A stretch of DNA of 64,000 nt, from contig JBAZFC010000001.1 of NCBI GenBank assembly GCA_041653635.1, positions 682,001-746,000 on the forward strand, in the 5' to 3' direction. The translations under genes and the position numbers were made by a program. This stretch comes from CAIXOA01 sp041653635. GTDB lineage: Archaea > Micrarchaeota > Micrarchaeia > Anstonellales > Bilamarchaeaceae. Positions 50,042-58,274 of the stretch are shown here, one piece after another (position 1 is the first letter of the stretch; the number at the start of each line of letters is the position of its first letter). A model generated the notes under the pieces. It searched no databases. It was not told where the DNA came from and saw nothing but the letters and a program-made list of their open reading frames with translations.

Positions 50042-50056
50042 GCCCGCCCCTCCTCT
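50022..50056 (+). terminator. Strong hairpin terminator of the 48353-50041 operon
   Basis: A 10-bp stem GGGGCGGGCC / GGCCCGCCCC (50022-50031 with 50041-50050) and a TTCGGCATA loop, followed by TCCTCTTTTTTATT. The left arm is inside the coding region, next to the TAG stop. Confidence 0.85.
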
Positions 50057-50085
50057 TTTTTATTCCTTTTTAGTTAAATGGGAGC

Positions 50086-51051
50086 ATGCTCCTGGAGCTC
50101 GTTATCCTTCTGGTTTCGCTTGCGGCTCTCGCATGGTCCGCAAACCTCGTGAGCGACAAGGCGGTCGTGCTCTCGGAATATTTCCACATATCCCAGATGG
50201 CGATAGGGTTTCTCCTCATCGCCGCATCCACGTCCATACCTGAGCTTTCCGTTTCGGTTATGGCATCCATAACGGGCCAAGGTGCCATCTCCGCAGGAAA
50301 CGTCTTCGGCTCTAACATCGCTGACATATTCCTGGTGATAGGGGCATGCGCGTTCTTCTACAAGATTGTGCTAAGGAGAGAGGACGCCATTGAAGTGGGC
50401 AGCGTGCTTCTTGTCACAAGTGTGATAACCCTCTATTTCATCTACTCCACGTTCGTGCTCGGCTACCCGGTCATAGGCCGCCTTGAGGGGACGGTGTTGC
50501 TGCTGGCCTTCGGGGCATATATATACTACGTCCTGAAAAAGAAAAAATTCACAAAGAACGGCAACGATGGCATCGCCAAAAAGGACGCACTGAGGGCATT
50601 CGCCCTCTTTTTTGTGGGCGTCGCCCTGGTGCTCGTAAGCTCCGGGCTGGCTGTTGAGTCAGCGGTGAAGCTTTCACAGCTAGCCGGGATATCCCAGAGC
50701 TTCATCGGCGCCACAATACTCGCGGTGGGCACCTCCCTCCCCGAACTGTCCGTGGAATTGGCTGCCGTGAAGAAGAAGCGCTATGCACTGGCAATCGGTG
50801 ATGCCATAGGCAGCACAATCACGAACATCACACTAGTCCTGGGCGTGGCCTCCCTGCTGAATCCAATAACCATACTTGCGCCAGCCTCCTTCCTCACCAT
50901 CCTGCTATTCGCCATGCTTGCAAACATCATCTTTTTCTACATGACCTTTGCGGAGAGGAGAATCAGGCGCTTGGAAGGGACGCTGCTGCTGCTTTTGTAC
51001 GTGGTATTCCTGGTGATGCTGGTCGGTGCGGAAAGAATCGGCGTTCCATAA
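50086..51051 (+). CDS. Sodium/calcium exchanger family membrane protein, second copy
   Basis: A 321-aa CaCA-family antiporter with about ten spans. Alpha-1: ASTSIPELSVSVMASI then GNVFGSNIADIFLV; alpha-2: VGTSLPELSVELAAV then IGDAIGSTITNIT. The PEL motif is present in both halves, with ligand glutamates as in NCX_Mj. The central cytosolic loop (about 150-175, KKKKFTKNGNDGIAKK) is short, without a regulatory domain. It differs clearly from the first exchanger at 39552 (which has PEA in its alpha-1 motif), so these are diverged paralogues or independently acquired genes rather than a recent duplicate. Confidence 0.9.
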   Translation: MLLELVILLVSLAALAWSANLVSDKAVVLSEYFHISQMAIGFLLIAASTSIPELSVSVMASITGQGAISAGNVFGSNIADIFLVIGACAFFYKIVLRREDAIEVGSVLLVTSVITLYFIYSTFVLGYPVIGRLEGTVLLLAFGAYIYYVLKKKKFTKNGNDGIAKKDALRAFALFFVGVALVLVSSGLAVESAVKLSQLAGISQSFIGATILAVGTSLPELSVELAAVKKKRYALAIGDAIGSTITNITLVLGVASLLNPITILAPASFLTILLFAMLANIIFFYMTFAERRIRRLEGTLLLLLYVVFLVMLVGAERIGVP

Positions 51052-51113
51052 TCCAGCATGCGTGCCCCTCATCGGAAGGTTTTAATTACTCACGGAAGTA
51101 GCCTTCTCGAGGT

Positions 51114-51503
51114 GTGAAAGTGGTTGAGAAAAAACTCAGGAAGAGCATGGAGACCCTTGTGGGGCCATGGGCATACATCGCGGGCGTCATCATCACGCTG
51201 GTTGCGGGATTCGCTTTCCCGTTCAACCCGCTGACCCCATCGGGCGCAACCCTGACCGTGGTCGGGGTGCTTTCCGCACTGGGCCTGGTGATCGGCCTGC
51301 TGAACGTGAGGGACATAGAGAAGACCAAGTTCCTCATCGGCGTAGTTACGCTCCTGATTGCCGGTTCGCAGATAACCCTGCTGACCGCCAACATTGCGTA
51401 TCTCGGCAACCAGATACAGAGCGCGGTGTTCTACCTTATGTCGTTGACGATACCTGCGGCAACAGTGGTCGCGATAAAGGTAATACACGAAGTGGCTTCC
51501 TAG
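51114..51503 (+). CDS. Small four-span membrane protein
   Basis: A 129-aa protein with four hydrophobic segments (about 18-38, 45-65, 74-95, 101-124) and a basic N terminus. No family recognised. The start is GTG 51114 or GTG 51120 (MVEKKLRKSM); GAGGTG at 51109-51114 suits the second slightly better. TATA-like GTTTTAATTA lies about 35 bases upstream. It ends 13 bases before the nth gene. Confidence 0.6.
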   Translation: MKVVEKKLRKSMETLVGPWAYIAGVIITLVAGFAFPFNPLTPSGATLTVVGVLSALGLVIGLLNVRDIEKTKFLIGVVTLLIAGSQITLLTANIAYLGNQIQSAVFYLMSLTIPAATVVAIKVIHEVAS

Positions 51504-51516
51504 ATTTTTTTATTTT

Positions 51517-52164
51517 ATGGAAATCGGAAGGATGCTCCTTCTCATGCAGAGGGAGTCCTCCCGCAGGGGGGCTCCCGTCCTTTCCGTTGAGTCAGCCATA
51601 GGCAGGGGAGCGTTCGCAATCCTAATCTTCACCGCCTTATCTGCACGCACGCGCGATGAAACAACCATCAAATCCGGAAGGAGGCTGCTCGCCGCCGCCC
51701 CAACCCCCCAAAAGCTCTCTCGCCTATCCATTCCCCAAATCCAGAAACTCATCTATCCCGTCGGCTTCTACAAGACCAAGGCGAGGCACCTGCACTTACT
51801 CTCGCTTGCCCTCATCCGTGATTTCGGCGGAAAGGTCCCCTCCACTTTTGAATCCCTCATCTCCCTTCCGGGCGTGGGGATGAAGACCGCGAACATAGTA
51901 CTCGCCTCCGCATTTGGAAAGGAAACAATCGGGGTGGATACCCACGTCCATAGGATAAGCAACCGCTTAGGATGGGTAAAGGCCAAATCCCCTGAGAAAA
52001 CAAGCGCCATCCTGAATAGGGCCGTGCCGAACAGGTACAAAAGAAAACTGAACATGTCCATGGTCGCGTTCGGCCAGACGGTATGCACACCTCTCCGCCC
52101 CTTCTGTTCCGAGTGCCCCCTCACAAAGGTTTGCCCAAAAATAGGCGTCAAAAGCCACAGGTAG
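51517..52164 (+). CDS. nth: Endonuclease III (DNA glycosylase/AP lyase)
   Basis: Base-excision repair enzyme that removes oxidised pyrimidines and nicks the AP site. The helix-hairpin-helix SLPGVGMKTAN (117-126) contains the catalytic Lys K123, and the essential Asp is D141 in VDTHVHR. A [4Fe-4S] cluster motif C190-x6-C197-x2-C200-x5-C206 ends the protein, as in E. coli EndoIII. At 215 aa the length is normal. It is convergent with mevalonate kinase, with 17 bases between stops. Confidence 0.95.
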   Translation: MEIGRMLLLMQRESSRRGAPVLSVESAIGRGAFAILIFTALSARTRDETTIKSGRRLLAAAPTPQKLSRLSIPQIQKLIYPVGFYKTKARHLHLLSLALIRDFGGKVPSTFESLISLPGVGMKTANIVLASAFGKETIGVDTHVHRISNRLGWVKAKSPEKTSAILNRAVPNRYKRKLNMSMVAFGQTVCTPLRPFCSECPLTKVCPKIGVKSHR

Positions 52165-52181
52165 CCGGCACAAGCACGCCG

Positions 52182-53054
52182 CTAATCAATTATGAAACTG
52201 AAGGCCTCGTACTTATCCAATTTCCCGGCAATCCCAGCCGCCCTGTCCGCATCCGGGGCGAGGATGAGCACGCACCCTCCCCCTCCCGCGCCCGTAATCT
52301 TGGCGCCCAGCGCCCCGTTCCCGAGCGCAGTCCCCCTAATATTATCTATAGTAGGGGTGGAAAGCCCCAGCCGGGTGAGCAGTTCGTTGTTCTTATCCAT
52401 GATATCCCCCAGCGCCCCGGCATCCCCCGCCGCGAGCGCCCCTATCGCCTTGCCCACCAGCCACTCCTCCGCCTCCTCCAGTGCGCCGTACTCCTCCGGC
52501 CTCTCCGTTCTCATCGCAGAAACCTTGTCCACCAGCTCTTTCGTCGGCCCCTTCTTTCCCGAATTCGCAATCACGAAGTGGAATTTCCCGCCCACCTTGA
52601 GGGATTCCGGCTCCTTCCCCCTCTTGAAAAGCATCACTCCTCCGTGCGCCGCCAGGGTATTGTCTATCCCCGAAGGGTTCCCGTGGAATGCCCTTTCCCC
52701 TTCAAACGCCGCCTTCGCGGCCTCCTTATCGCTTATTTCCTTCCCAACCGCCGCAGCCGCCGCCCTCGCCAGCGCAACGCAATAGGATGCGCTCCACCCC
52801 ATGCCCGCGCTCACCGGGAATTCACTCGTTACCGACACCTCAAAGCCCGTCCCCCCCGCAACCTTCCCCAGCACCCTGCGCGTCGCCTCCTTGAGCAAAT
52901 CACCGCATTCAAACGAAAAGGAGAGCGAGGGCGCACTTTCCAATATGACGGTGGTCTTCCTGGGTATGCCCATCCCTATCCCCCGCGCCCCGTGCACCAC
53001 GAAGTGCTCGCCTATGAGAATAGCCTTCCCGTAGCCCGTGCCCTCAAACCCCAT
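52182..53054 (-). CDS. mvk: Mevalonate kinase
   Basis: GHMP-family kinase that phosphorylates mevalonate for isoprenoid (archaeal lipid) synthesis. GKAILIGEHFVVHG (N-terminal substrate loop), the ATP loop PVSAGMGWSAS (80-90) and EGERAFHGNPSGIDN (118-132, with catalytic Asp D131) match mevalonate kinases. The C-terminal AKITGAGGGGCVLIL is motif 3. The ATP loop reads G-M-G-W-S-A-S where most have G-L-G-S-S-A-A, an unusual Trp. Length 290 aa is normal for archaea. It is divergent from the phosphoglycerate mutase, with about 50 bases between starts. Confidence 0.93.
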   Translation of the reverse strand: MGFEGTGYGKAILIGEHFVVHGARGIGMGIPRKTTVILESAPSLSFSFECGDLLKEATRRVLGKVAGGTGFEVSVTSEFPVSAGMGWSASYCVALARAAAAAVGKEISDKEAAKAAFEGERAFHGNPSGIDNTLAAHGGVMLFKRGKEPESLKVGGKFHFVIANSGKKGPTKELVDKVSAMRTERPEEYGALEEAEEWLVGKAIGALAAGDAGALGDIMDKNNELLTRLGLSTPTIDNIRGTALGNGALGAKITGAGGGGCVLILAPDADRAAGIAGKLDKYEAFSFIID

Positions 53055-53106
53055 GGGAAGAAGAAGCCACCAAAAGTTATTTAACCCTCAACTTTTTACC
53101 TTACCC

Positions 53107-54315
53107 ATGTCCAAAGCCATCATTCTCGTAATGGACGGCCTGGGTGACCTGCCCGACGCAAAGGGCTACACCCCACTCTCGGCGGCGCTTAAGCCAAACA
53201 TGGACCGGCTCGCCGACGAAGGGGCAACCGGGCTCTTTTCATCCATAGGCCCCGGGATAGTGCCCGGTAGCGACACTTCCCACCTGAACATATTCGGGTA
53301 CGAACAGGAGAAATACTACCCCGGGAGGGGCCCCCTTGAGGCGATGGGCGCACGCTTTCCGTTGAAGGAGGGGGATATAGCCTTTCGCGCGAACTTCGCC
53401 ACCGTTGAGAACGGCAAGATATGGGACAGGCGCGCGGGCAGGATAACCACGGAGGATGCGGCCGTTTTCGCAAAATACGTGCAGAAGCTGAAGGTGGGCA
53501 CCGGCATAGATGCAATTGTCCAGCCCACTGTGGAGCACAGGGGAATACTCGTGCTCAGGGGAAAGAACCTAAGCCCGAACATAACCCCCACGGACCCGCA
53601 CGCATCCGGCCCGCTCCCGAAATCCATTCCCCTTGACCCGAAGGACAAGGCGGCGAAACGCACCGCCGAGGCATTGAACAAATTCACCAAGATGGCCATG
53701 CAGAAGCTGGAGAAGGCGAAGGAGAACAAGGAAAGGCGCCGCCCGGTGAATGCCATCATCGTAAGGGGCGCGGGCACCTATATGAAGGTGGAGCCCATGT
53801 TCCCCCGCTTCGGGGTGAGGGGCGCATGCATCGCCGGAGGGGCGCTCTACAAAGGGGTTGCTTCCTACGTGGGCATGGACATAGTTGATGTGAAGGGCGC
53901 CACCGGCACTTTTGAGACGGACCTGAAGGCAAAGGGAAAAGCCGCATTGCAGGCGCTTTGGTCCCATGATTTCGTCTTCGTGCATGTCAAGGCGACGGAT
54001 TCCTTCTCACACGACGGGAAATTTGAGGAGAAGAAGAACTTCATCGCAAAGGTGGACAAGGAGATGATGCCCGCCCTGCTGCGCGCGAACTGCAACATAA
54101 TCATAACCGGGGACCATTCCACGCCCGTGAAGAGGCGCGCCCATTCCGGCGACCCGTGCCCGCTCCTCATCTGGGGGCCGGACGTGCGCAGGGACGAAGT
54201 GAAGAAGTTTGACGAGTTCTCATGCGGCACGGGCTCGCTTGGCCGCGTGGATGGGACGGAACTTTTCCACATTATGCTCAATCTTGTTGAGAAGGCGAAG
54301 ATGTGCGGAACGTAA
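53107..54315 (+). CDS. apgM: Archaeal-type 2,3-BPG-independent phosphoglycerate mutase
   Basis: Interconverts 3- and 2-phosphoglycerate in glycolysis/gluconeogenesis. The alkaline-phosphatase-fold metal motifs are LVMDGLGDLP (D10), PGSDTSHLNIFGY (catalytic Ser/Thr region, 53-65) and ITGDHSTPVKRRAHSGDPCP (late Asp/His ligands), with VHVKATDSFSHDGKFEEK between them. The ATG at 53107 gives MSKAIILVMDG; the longer in-frame start overlaps the divergent mvk promoter. A length of 402 aa fits the archaeal enzyme (ApgM), shorter than bacterial iPGM. Confidence 0.94.
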   Translation: MSKAIILVMDGLGDLPDAKGYTPLSAALKPNMDRLADEGATGLFSSIGPGIVPGSDTSHLNIFGYEQEKYYPGRGPLEAMGARFPLKEGDIAFRANFATVENGKIWDRRAGRITTEDAAVFAKYVQKLKVGTGIDAIVQPTVEHRGILVLRGKNLSPNITPTDPHASGPLPKSIPLDPKDKAAKRTAEALNKFTKMAMQKLEKAKENKERRRPVNAIIVRGAGTYMKVEPMFPRFGVRGACIAGGALYKGVASYVGMDIVDVKGATGTFETDLKAKGKAALQALWSHDFVFVHVKATDSFSHDGKFEEKKNFIAKVDKEMMPALLRANCNIIITGDHSTPVKRRAHSGDPCPLLIWGPDVRRDEVKKFDEFSCGTGSLGRVDGTELFHIMLNLVEKAKMCGT

Positions 54316-54365
54316 AGTTAAGAAAACAAAAATAAGAAATAAAAATAGAAAATAAAAAAGGAAAT
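54316..54365 (-). terminator. T-rich terminator region of the pilus operon
   Basis: On the minus strand this gap is a series of T-runs (TTTTTTATTTTCTATTTTTA...), an oligo-T terminator following the pilin gene. On the plus strand it is A-rich and would not terminate apgM. Confidence 0.5.
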
Positions 54366-54887
54366 TCAGGACGACTGCGCCGTCCTGGAAATCACGTTCG
54401 CCTTTATCTGGTGCAGGACGTTCGGGTCAATGTCGTTCTCGTAGCTGTACCAGATGACTATCTTGCCCCTGAACTCCTGGTTCGGCTGGCTGGTTATCTG
54501 CTCGCCGGCGGAATTCACGCAAGGTATGCCCTCAAACGTTATGGACGAACCCGAACTGATGCTCGTATCCATCTGGAACTGGCCGACCCACCCGCTTTCC
54601 GGAATCTCGTTCCCGGGCGCGTTCGTGCACATGAACCTCTTCACCTCTATGTTCTGGCCCGCCTGGTTCCATACCTTCACGTTCATCTTGAGCTCGCCAT
54701 CTGAGCCGACGAACAGCTGGGGCGGCGGCTCGTTGCACGTGAAGCCCGCCTGCTCGAACAGGCACACCTCCGGCGCCCTGAACGGGTTCAGGAAGATGAG
54801 CGCCGCAATCACAAGGACTATTGCGAGAATCGCCCAGCCGTAGGTCATAAGGTATTCCATGGCCGCTTGGCCTTTCAGGTTCATCAT
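54366..54887 (-). CDS. Pilin-like protein with class III signal peptide
   Basis: A 173-aa type IV pilin-like subunit. The N terminus MMNLKGQAAMEYLMTYGWAI has the archaeal class III signal: a short basic leader, cleavage after Gly, then Q-A-A-M-E with Glu at the fifth mature position and a long hydrophobic helix (AILAIVLVIAALIFL). The rest is a beta-rich globular head with three or four cysteines (VCLFEQAGFTCNEPP, FMCTNAP, IPCVNS). It would be processed by an EppA/PibD-type peptidase not seen here and assembled by the upstream ATPase and TadC-like proteins. GAGGTG lies seven bases before ATG 54887. It is the last gene of the operon. Confidence 0.88.
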   Translation of the reverse strand: MMNLKGQAAMEYLMTYGWAILAIVLVIAALIFLNPFRAPEVCLFEQAGFTCNEPPPQLFVGSDGELKMNVKVWNQAGQNIEVKRFMCTNAPGNEIPESGWVGQFQMDTSISSGSSITFEGIPCVNSAGEQITSQPNQEFRGKIVIWYSYENDIDPNVLHQIKANVISRTAQSS

Positions 54888-54906
54888 CTCATACACCTCA
54901 TCATCT

Positions 54907-55956
54907 TTATAGCATTGTTGCGAATATGGACTGCAGGAACGAAGACACCACGAAGTAAATCACGTATGCCACCACGAGCATGAACGGGAAGAACTTCAGC
55001 CCCTGCGTCTTTGAGCCGCTCTGTATCGTCCCCAGCAAAAGGGATGATATCAGGCAGGTAACGAATATGGTCGCCACGCTGAACCACTGGAACTCGTCCG
55101 CGGTTATTATGGGCGAGGACGGCTGCACAAAGGTCATCTGCGGCACCTGCCCCCCGAGCCCCCCCGGCGGGAGGTACGAGAACGCAATCGCCAGCACCTC
55201 TATGAGCCTGCTCGCGACCGAGAACAGGAACGGGGTCCCCAGGGTGGAGGCGAACACAAGGAATATCACATAGACCAGAAGTGTGGATGCAATATCCTTC
55301 TTCTGTATGGAGACCTCCCTCGCATCCTCGGAGGTTATCTCAAGTATCTCCGCGACTTCCCCGCCCGTCGCCATCGCCTGCTTCACAAGGAGTATGGTCC
55401 TCTCCAGGATTTTGGAGTTGAACCTCATCGCGAGGCGGTCCAGCGCCTTCTCAAACGGCTCGCCGCTGAACGAGCTCTTAATCACATTCTTCACTTCTAT
55501 GGATAATATGCCGAACTCCGGCTTCGCCGCGTACCACATCGCCTGGTCCACCGTCATCCCGGAGCGCACGTTCGCGGAGATGAGCGAAAGGAAATCCGGG
55601 AGCACCGCCTCCACTGCGGCCTTCCTCGCCTCGCCCTGCAGCTGCAGGAACACCCAGGCGAGCATCCACACGGTGAATGCGACCACCGCGACCGCCACGA
55701 TGAGCGTCAGTATTGTTATGGCGAAATCCGGCAGGTACGAGCCGGGCAGCACGGCGAGCAGGAAATTCTGCAGCACCGAGTAGTTCAACATCACCAGGAA
55801 CGCGAATACCGCAATCAGCGCGGTCACGATTATGAGGAAGCCTGCGAACGCCTCCGCTGAGTGGCCGTAGCCCGCCCCGCGCAGCATCCTTTCCATTCCC
55901 CTTATGCGCTCCCTGGAAAGGAGCCTCCCAACCGCTTCGTAAAAGGTGCTCAGCAT
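54907..55956 (-). CDS. TadC/GspF-like pilus assembly membrane protein, second copy
   Basis: A 349-aa type II secretion F-domain protein that spans the membrane and anchors the ATPase. The cytosolic T2SSF domain (about 110-250) has EAVLPDFLSLISANVRSGMTVDQAMWYAA and LERTILLVKQAMATGGEVAEILE, the family consensus including the G-G-E motif. Spans lie at about 35-55, 70-98, 215-238 and 320-345, with an additional exported segment between. ATG 55956 is preceded by AGGTGGA overlapping the previous stop (55966); the GTG at 55965 is an alternative. Two such proteins in a row, as here, are typical of Tad-like archaeal pili. Confidence 0.9.
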   Translation of the reverse strand: MLSTFYEAVGRLLSRERIRGMERMLRGAGYGHSAEAFAGFLIIVTALIAVFAFLVMLNYSVLQNFLLAVLPGSYLPDFAITILTLIVAVAVVAFTVWMLAWVFLQLQGEARKAAVEAVLPDFLSLISANVRSGMTVDQAMWYAAKPEFGILSIEVKNVIKSSFSGEPFEKALDRLAMRFNSKILERTILLVKQAMATGGEVAEILEITSEDAREVSIQKKDIASTLLVYVIFLVFASTLGTPFLFSVASRLIEVLAIAFSYLPPGGLGGQVPQMTFVQPSSPIITADEFQWFSVATIFVTCLISSLLLGTIQSGSKTQGLKFFPFMLVVAYVIYFVVSSFLQSIFATML

Positions 55957-55965
55957 AACATCCAC

Positions 55966-56856
55966 CTATATAACATACTTCGGCCTGGAACTCTCCACCA
56001 TCGCCAGGAACAGGAACTGGATGATGGAAATCATCGCGAACACCAGCAGCAGGATTGACGCGTCAATCCCGAACCTCGTGGAGCCGATGAGCGAGAGCAG
56101 TATCACCGCGAACGCCAGCCCCAGCGACGGGAATATTATCCCGAAAATCATATAGAACATCACGAGCGGGTTGAGCTTCTGGCCGTACGCCTTGAGCGCA
56201 ATCACCTGCTCCCTGAATACCTGGTTAAGCACGACCTCCAGCGAGTCCGCGACGTCCGAGCCGGAGTTTATCGCGTTCGCTATCTGGAGCATTATCCTGT
56301 TGTAGTCGTTTGACGGGCAGTTCTGTATCACTTCCCTTATCGCCTGCGTCATGGACATCCCCAGCGTCACCTTCTCCACTATCCTGTTGAACTCCTCGCT
56401 CACCGCGCCGTACCCCTTGGAAACGCCGACGAGCGAATCAAAGAGCGGCATCCCGGACTTGAGCGCAATCAGCAGGTGCCTTCCCGCGAACACCAGCTCA
56501 TAATCTATATCCCTCTTCCTTTTCGTAATCTTCACGTCCGGGTACAGCATGAAGTACTGGTAGCAAATGAAAATGTAAACGAGGGACAGCGGCGCGAGCC
56601 ATATCACATCCGCATTTATGGAGCTTAGGAACAGGAACGTGAGCACCGTGAGCGTGACCGCCCCCAGCAGCGTGGATATGACCACGCCGTTAAGGAAATC
56701 GTCCGGGCTGGTGCTTATCCCGGCCATCGTAAGCTTCTTCCTCATATTGGGGTAATAGGGCATCAGCCATTCGGAAATAATCCTCAACGGCTTCGCGCCC
56801 TTGCTCCTCTCCCTCACAGGGAGCGCAACCGGGGTAACCTTTGTCTTCTCCGCCAT
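55966..56856 (-). CDS. TadB/GspF-like pilus assembly membrane protein, first copy
   Basis: A 296-aa type II secretion F-domain protein, partner of the gene that follows. The conserved domain (about 115-230) has DYELVFAGRHLLIALKSGMPLFDSL and IMLQIANAINSGSDVADSLEVVLNQ. Spans lie at about 60-80, 84-103, 228-253 and 265-288. Only 11 bases separate it from the coiled-coil gene upstream, and its stop is followed directly by the ribosome-binding site of the second copy. ATG 56856 follows GGTGAGCGG. Confidence 0.9.
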   Translation of the reverse strand: MAEKTKVTPVALPVRERSKGAKPLRIISEWLMPYYPNMRKKLTMAGISTSPDDFLNGVVISTLLGAVTLTVLTFLFLSSINADVIWLAPLSLVYIFICYQYFMLYPDVKITKRKRDIDYELVFAGRHLLIALKSGMPLFDSLVGVSKGYGAVSEEFNRIVEKVTLGMSMTQAIREVIQNCPSNDYNRIMLQIANAINSGSDVADSLEVVLNQVFREQVIALKAYGQKLNPLVMFYMIFGIIFPSLGLAFAVILLSLIGSTRFGIDASILLLVFAMISIIQFLFLAMVESSRPKYVI

Positions 56857-56867
56857 CCGCTCACCAT

Positions 56868-58271
56868 CTATCCTTCAGCCGTGCCTTTATTAATGCCTTT
56901 CCGCGCCTTCAGGCGCCTCGCTTCGGCGAACGCATCCGCCCTCGCCATCTCCCCTCGTGAATATTTGCCATAAACCAGCGGCGCCTCCTCCTGCAGGTAC
57001 GCGAGCAGGTCCTCCTCGGTCTCCCCGCGGCCCGCGTTGCCCCCCACCTCGGCTTTCCTCTTCCCCGCCTCGGCGTCTATCTCGCTCGCTATGGATTTCC
57101 TCAGCTCAAAGAACTCAGCGGAGTACGTGTCCGCAATCTTGTCCGCCATCCCCGCCGCGCCCTCCAGTTTTCCTTTTTCCGCGAGCCGCACAAACTCCTC
57201 GGAGTGCTTGCCCACCAGGTATTTCTCATATCCTGCGGCGAGCCCCGCGACCTGCTCCTTCAGCTGCGAGGCGCGGGATTCAAACGCGGGAAGCGCCTCC
57301 GCCGCCCTTCCGAGCGCCGCCTCCTCGTCAAAATATTTCAGCAGCGGAGCGAGCGCGTTCACGTACGCCTCGCCCACCGCCTTCTTCGCGGATGACAATT
57401 CATATTCCTGGTCGTTCCGCACGACGCTAAGAATGTCCGCCTTGGGCTTCGCCTTTCCGCCGCCCTCGGTCTCTGAAAGTATCGTCTTGAGCGCGACTAT
57501 CTCCTTCTTGATTTCCTCCCTCCTCTCGTTGGATTTCTCCCTGAACAGTTCGCGCGTGAGCTCCAGCATCCTCCTCTTCACTTCCTCCTTGTCCACCTTC
57601 TTGCCCACTTTCACTTCGCTGCCGAACTGCTTCTCTATGCGCTCTATCGTTTCGGCGGCGCTGTCAGCAGGCGAGCCCATGAGTATGGGCGGAACCCTTA
57701 TCGCGATTTCCGGGGCCGCGGAGGGCCTCATCGTTGGCTTTGCGGCCGGCGGCGCAGCAGGCGCTTCCCTCCTCCTCGCCTCGCCCGCCCACCTTTCCTC
57801 CACTTTCGCGCGCTTCCCCTTTTCCTCCTCAAATTCCAGCGCGCCCTCCTCCCCTTTCTTCTCCTCAAACTCTATTTCAGGCACGGCCTCCACAACGGGC
57901 GCGAGCGCCTCCATCTTCGGCGGCTTTGGCGCTTCCCTCGGCGCGGCAGGCATCTCCGCCTCCTTTTTCATGGGGACCATCGCCTCCATGACCGCGCTCA
58001 CCTTTTTCCCCTCGGGCTTCTTCGCCGCGGGGGCGGGGGGCGCCGCCTTCGCCTCCGCGCCGTAGAGCTTCATCAGCATCTCGGCGCCTGTAATCACCTT
58101 CTCCACGCGCCCGTTCAGCGCGAGCGCCTCCTGGTAGCCCATCTCCGAGAATTCCGGGGGCGAGAACTCTATCCTCCTCTTCGCCGGGGCCTTTTCCTCC
58201 TCCGGCATCACGTACTCAAGCGCGTTCGCCTCCACCGCGCGGACGAATTGGGATGCCTCCTCAAAATCCAT
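56868..58271 (-). CDS. Unknown helical protein in the pilus operon
   Basis: A 467-aa protein, soluble, without signal or transmembrane segment. Residues 1-72 are a helical N-terminal domain (MDFEEASQFVRAVEANALEY ... RVEKVITGAEMLMKLYG). Residues about 75-200 are a low-complexity Ala/Pro/Lys/Glu linker, and residues 230-467 are long charged helices, partly coiled coil (EEVKRRMLELTRELFREK). It begins 3 bases after the ATPase stop and ends 11 bases before the first TadC-like gene. Its position between ATPase and platform suggests a cytoplasmic assembly factor. I recognise no family; it is not an obvious GspL, PilM or FlaH equivalent. Confidence 0.8.
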   Translation of the reverse strand: MDFEEASQFVRAVEANALEYVMPEEEKAPAKRRIEFSPPEFSEMGYQEALALNGRVEKVITGAEMLMKLYGAEAKAAPPAPAAKKPEGKKVSAVMEAMVPMKKEAEMPAAPREAPKPPKMEALAPVVEAVPEIEFEEKKGEEGALEFEEEKGKRAKVEERWAGEARRREAPAAPPAAKPTMRPSAAPEIAIRVPPILMGSPADSAAETIERIEKQFGSEVKVGKKVDKEEVKRRMLELTRELFREKSNERREEIKKEIVALKTILSETEGGGKAKPKADILSVVRNDQEYELSSAKKAVGEAYVNALAPLLKYFDEEAALGRAAEALPAFESRASQLKEQVAGLAAGYEKYLVGKHSEEFVRLAEKGKLEGAAGMADKIADTYSAEFFELRKSIASEIDAEAGKRKAEVGGNAGRGETEEDLLAYLQEEAPLVYGKYSRGEMARADAFAEARRLKARKGINKGTAEG

Positions 58272-58274
58272 CTA

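Noticed and set aside
57037..58065. Open frame of 342 codons on the plus strand opposite the 467-aa pilus-operon protein
   Set aside because: Same artefact from low-complexity Glu/Ala/Lys codons; the minus-strand gene is tightly packed in the operon.
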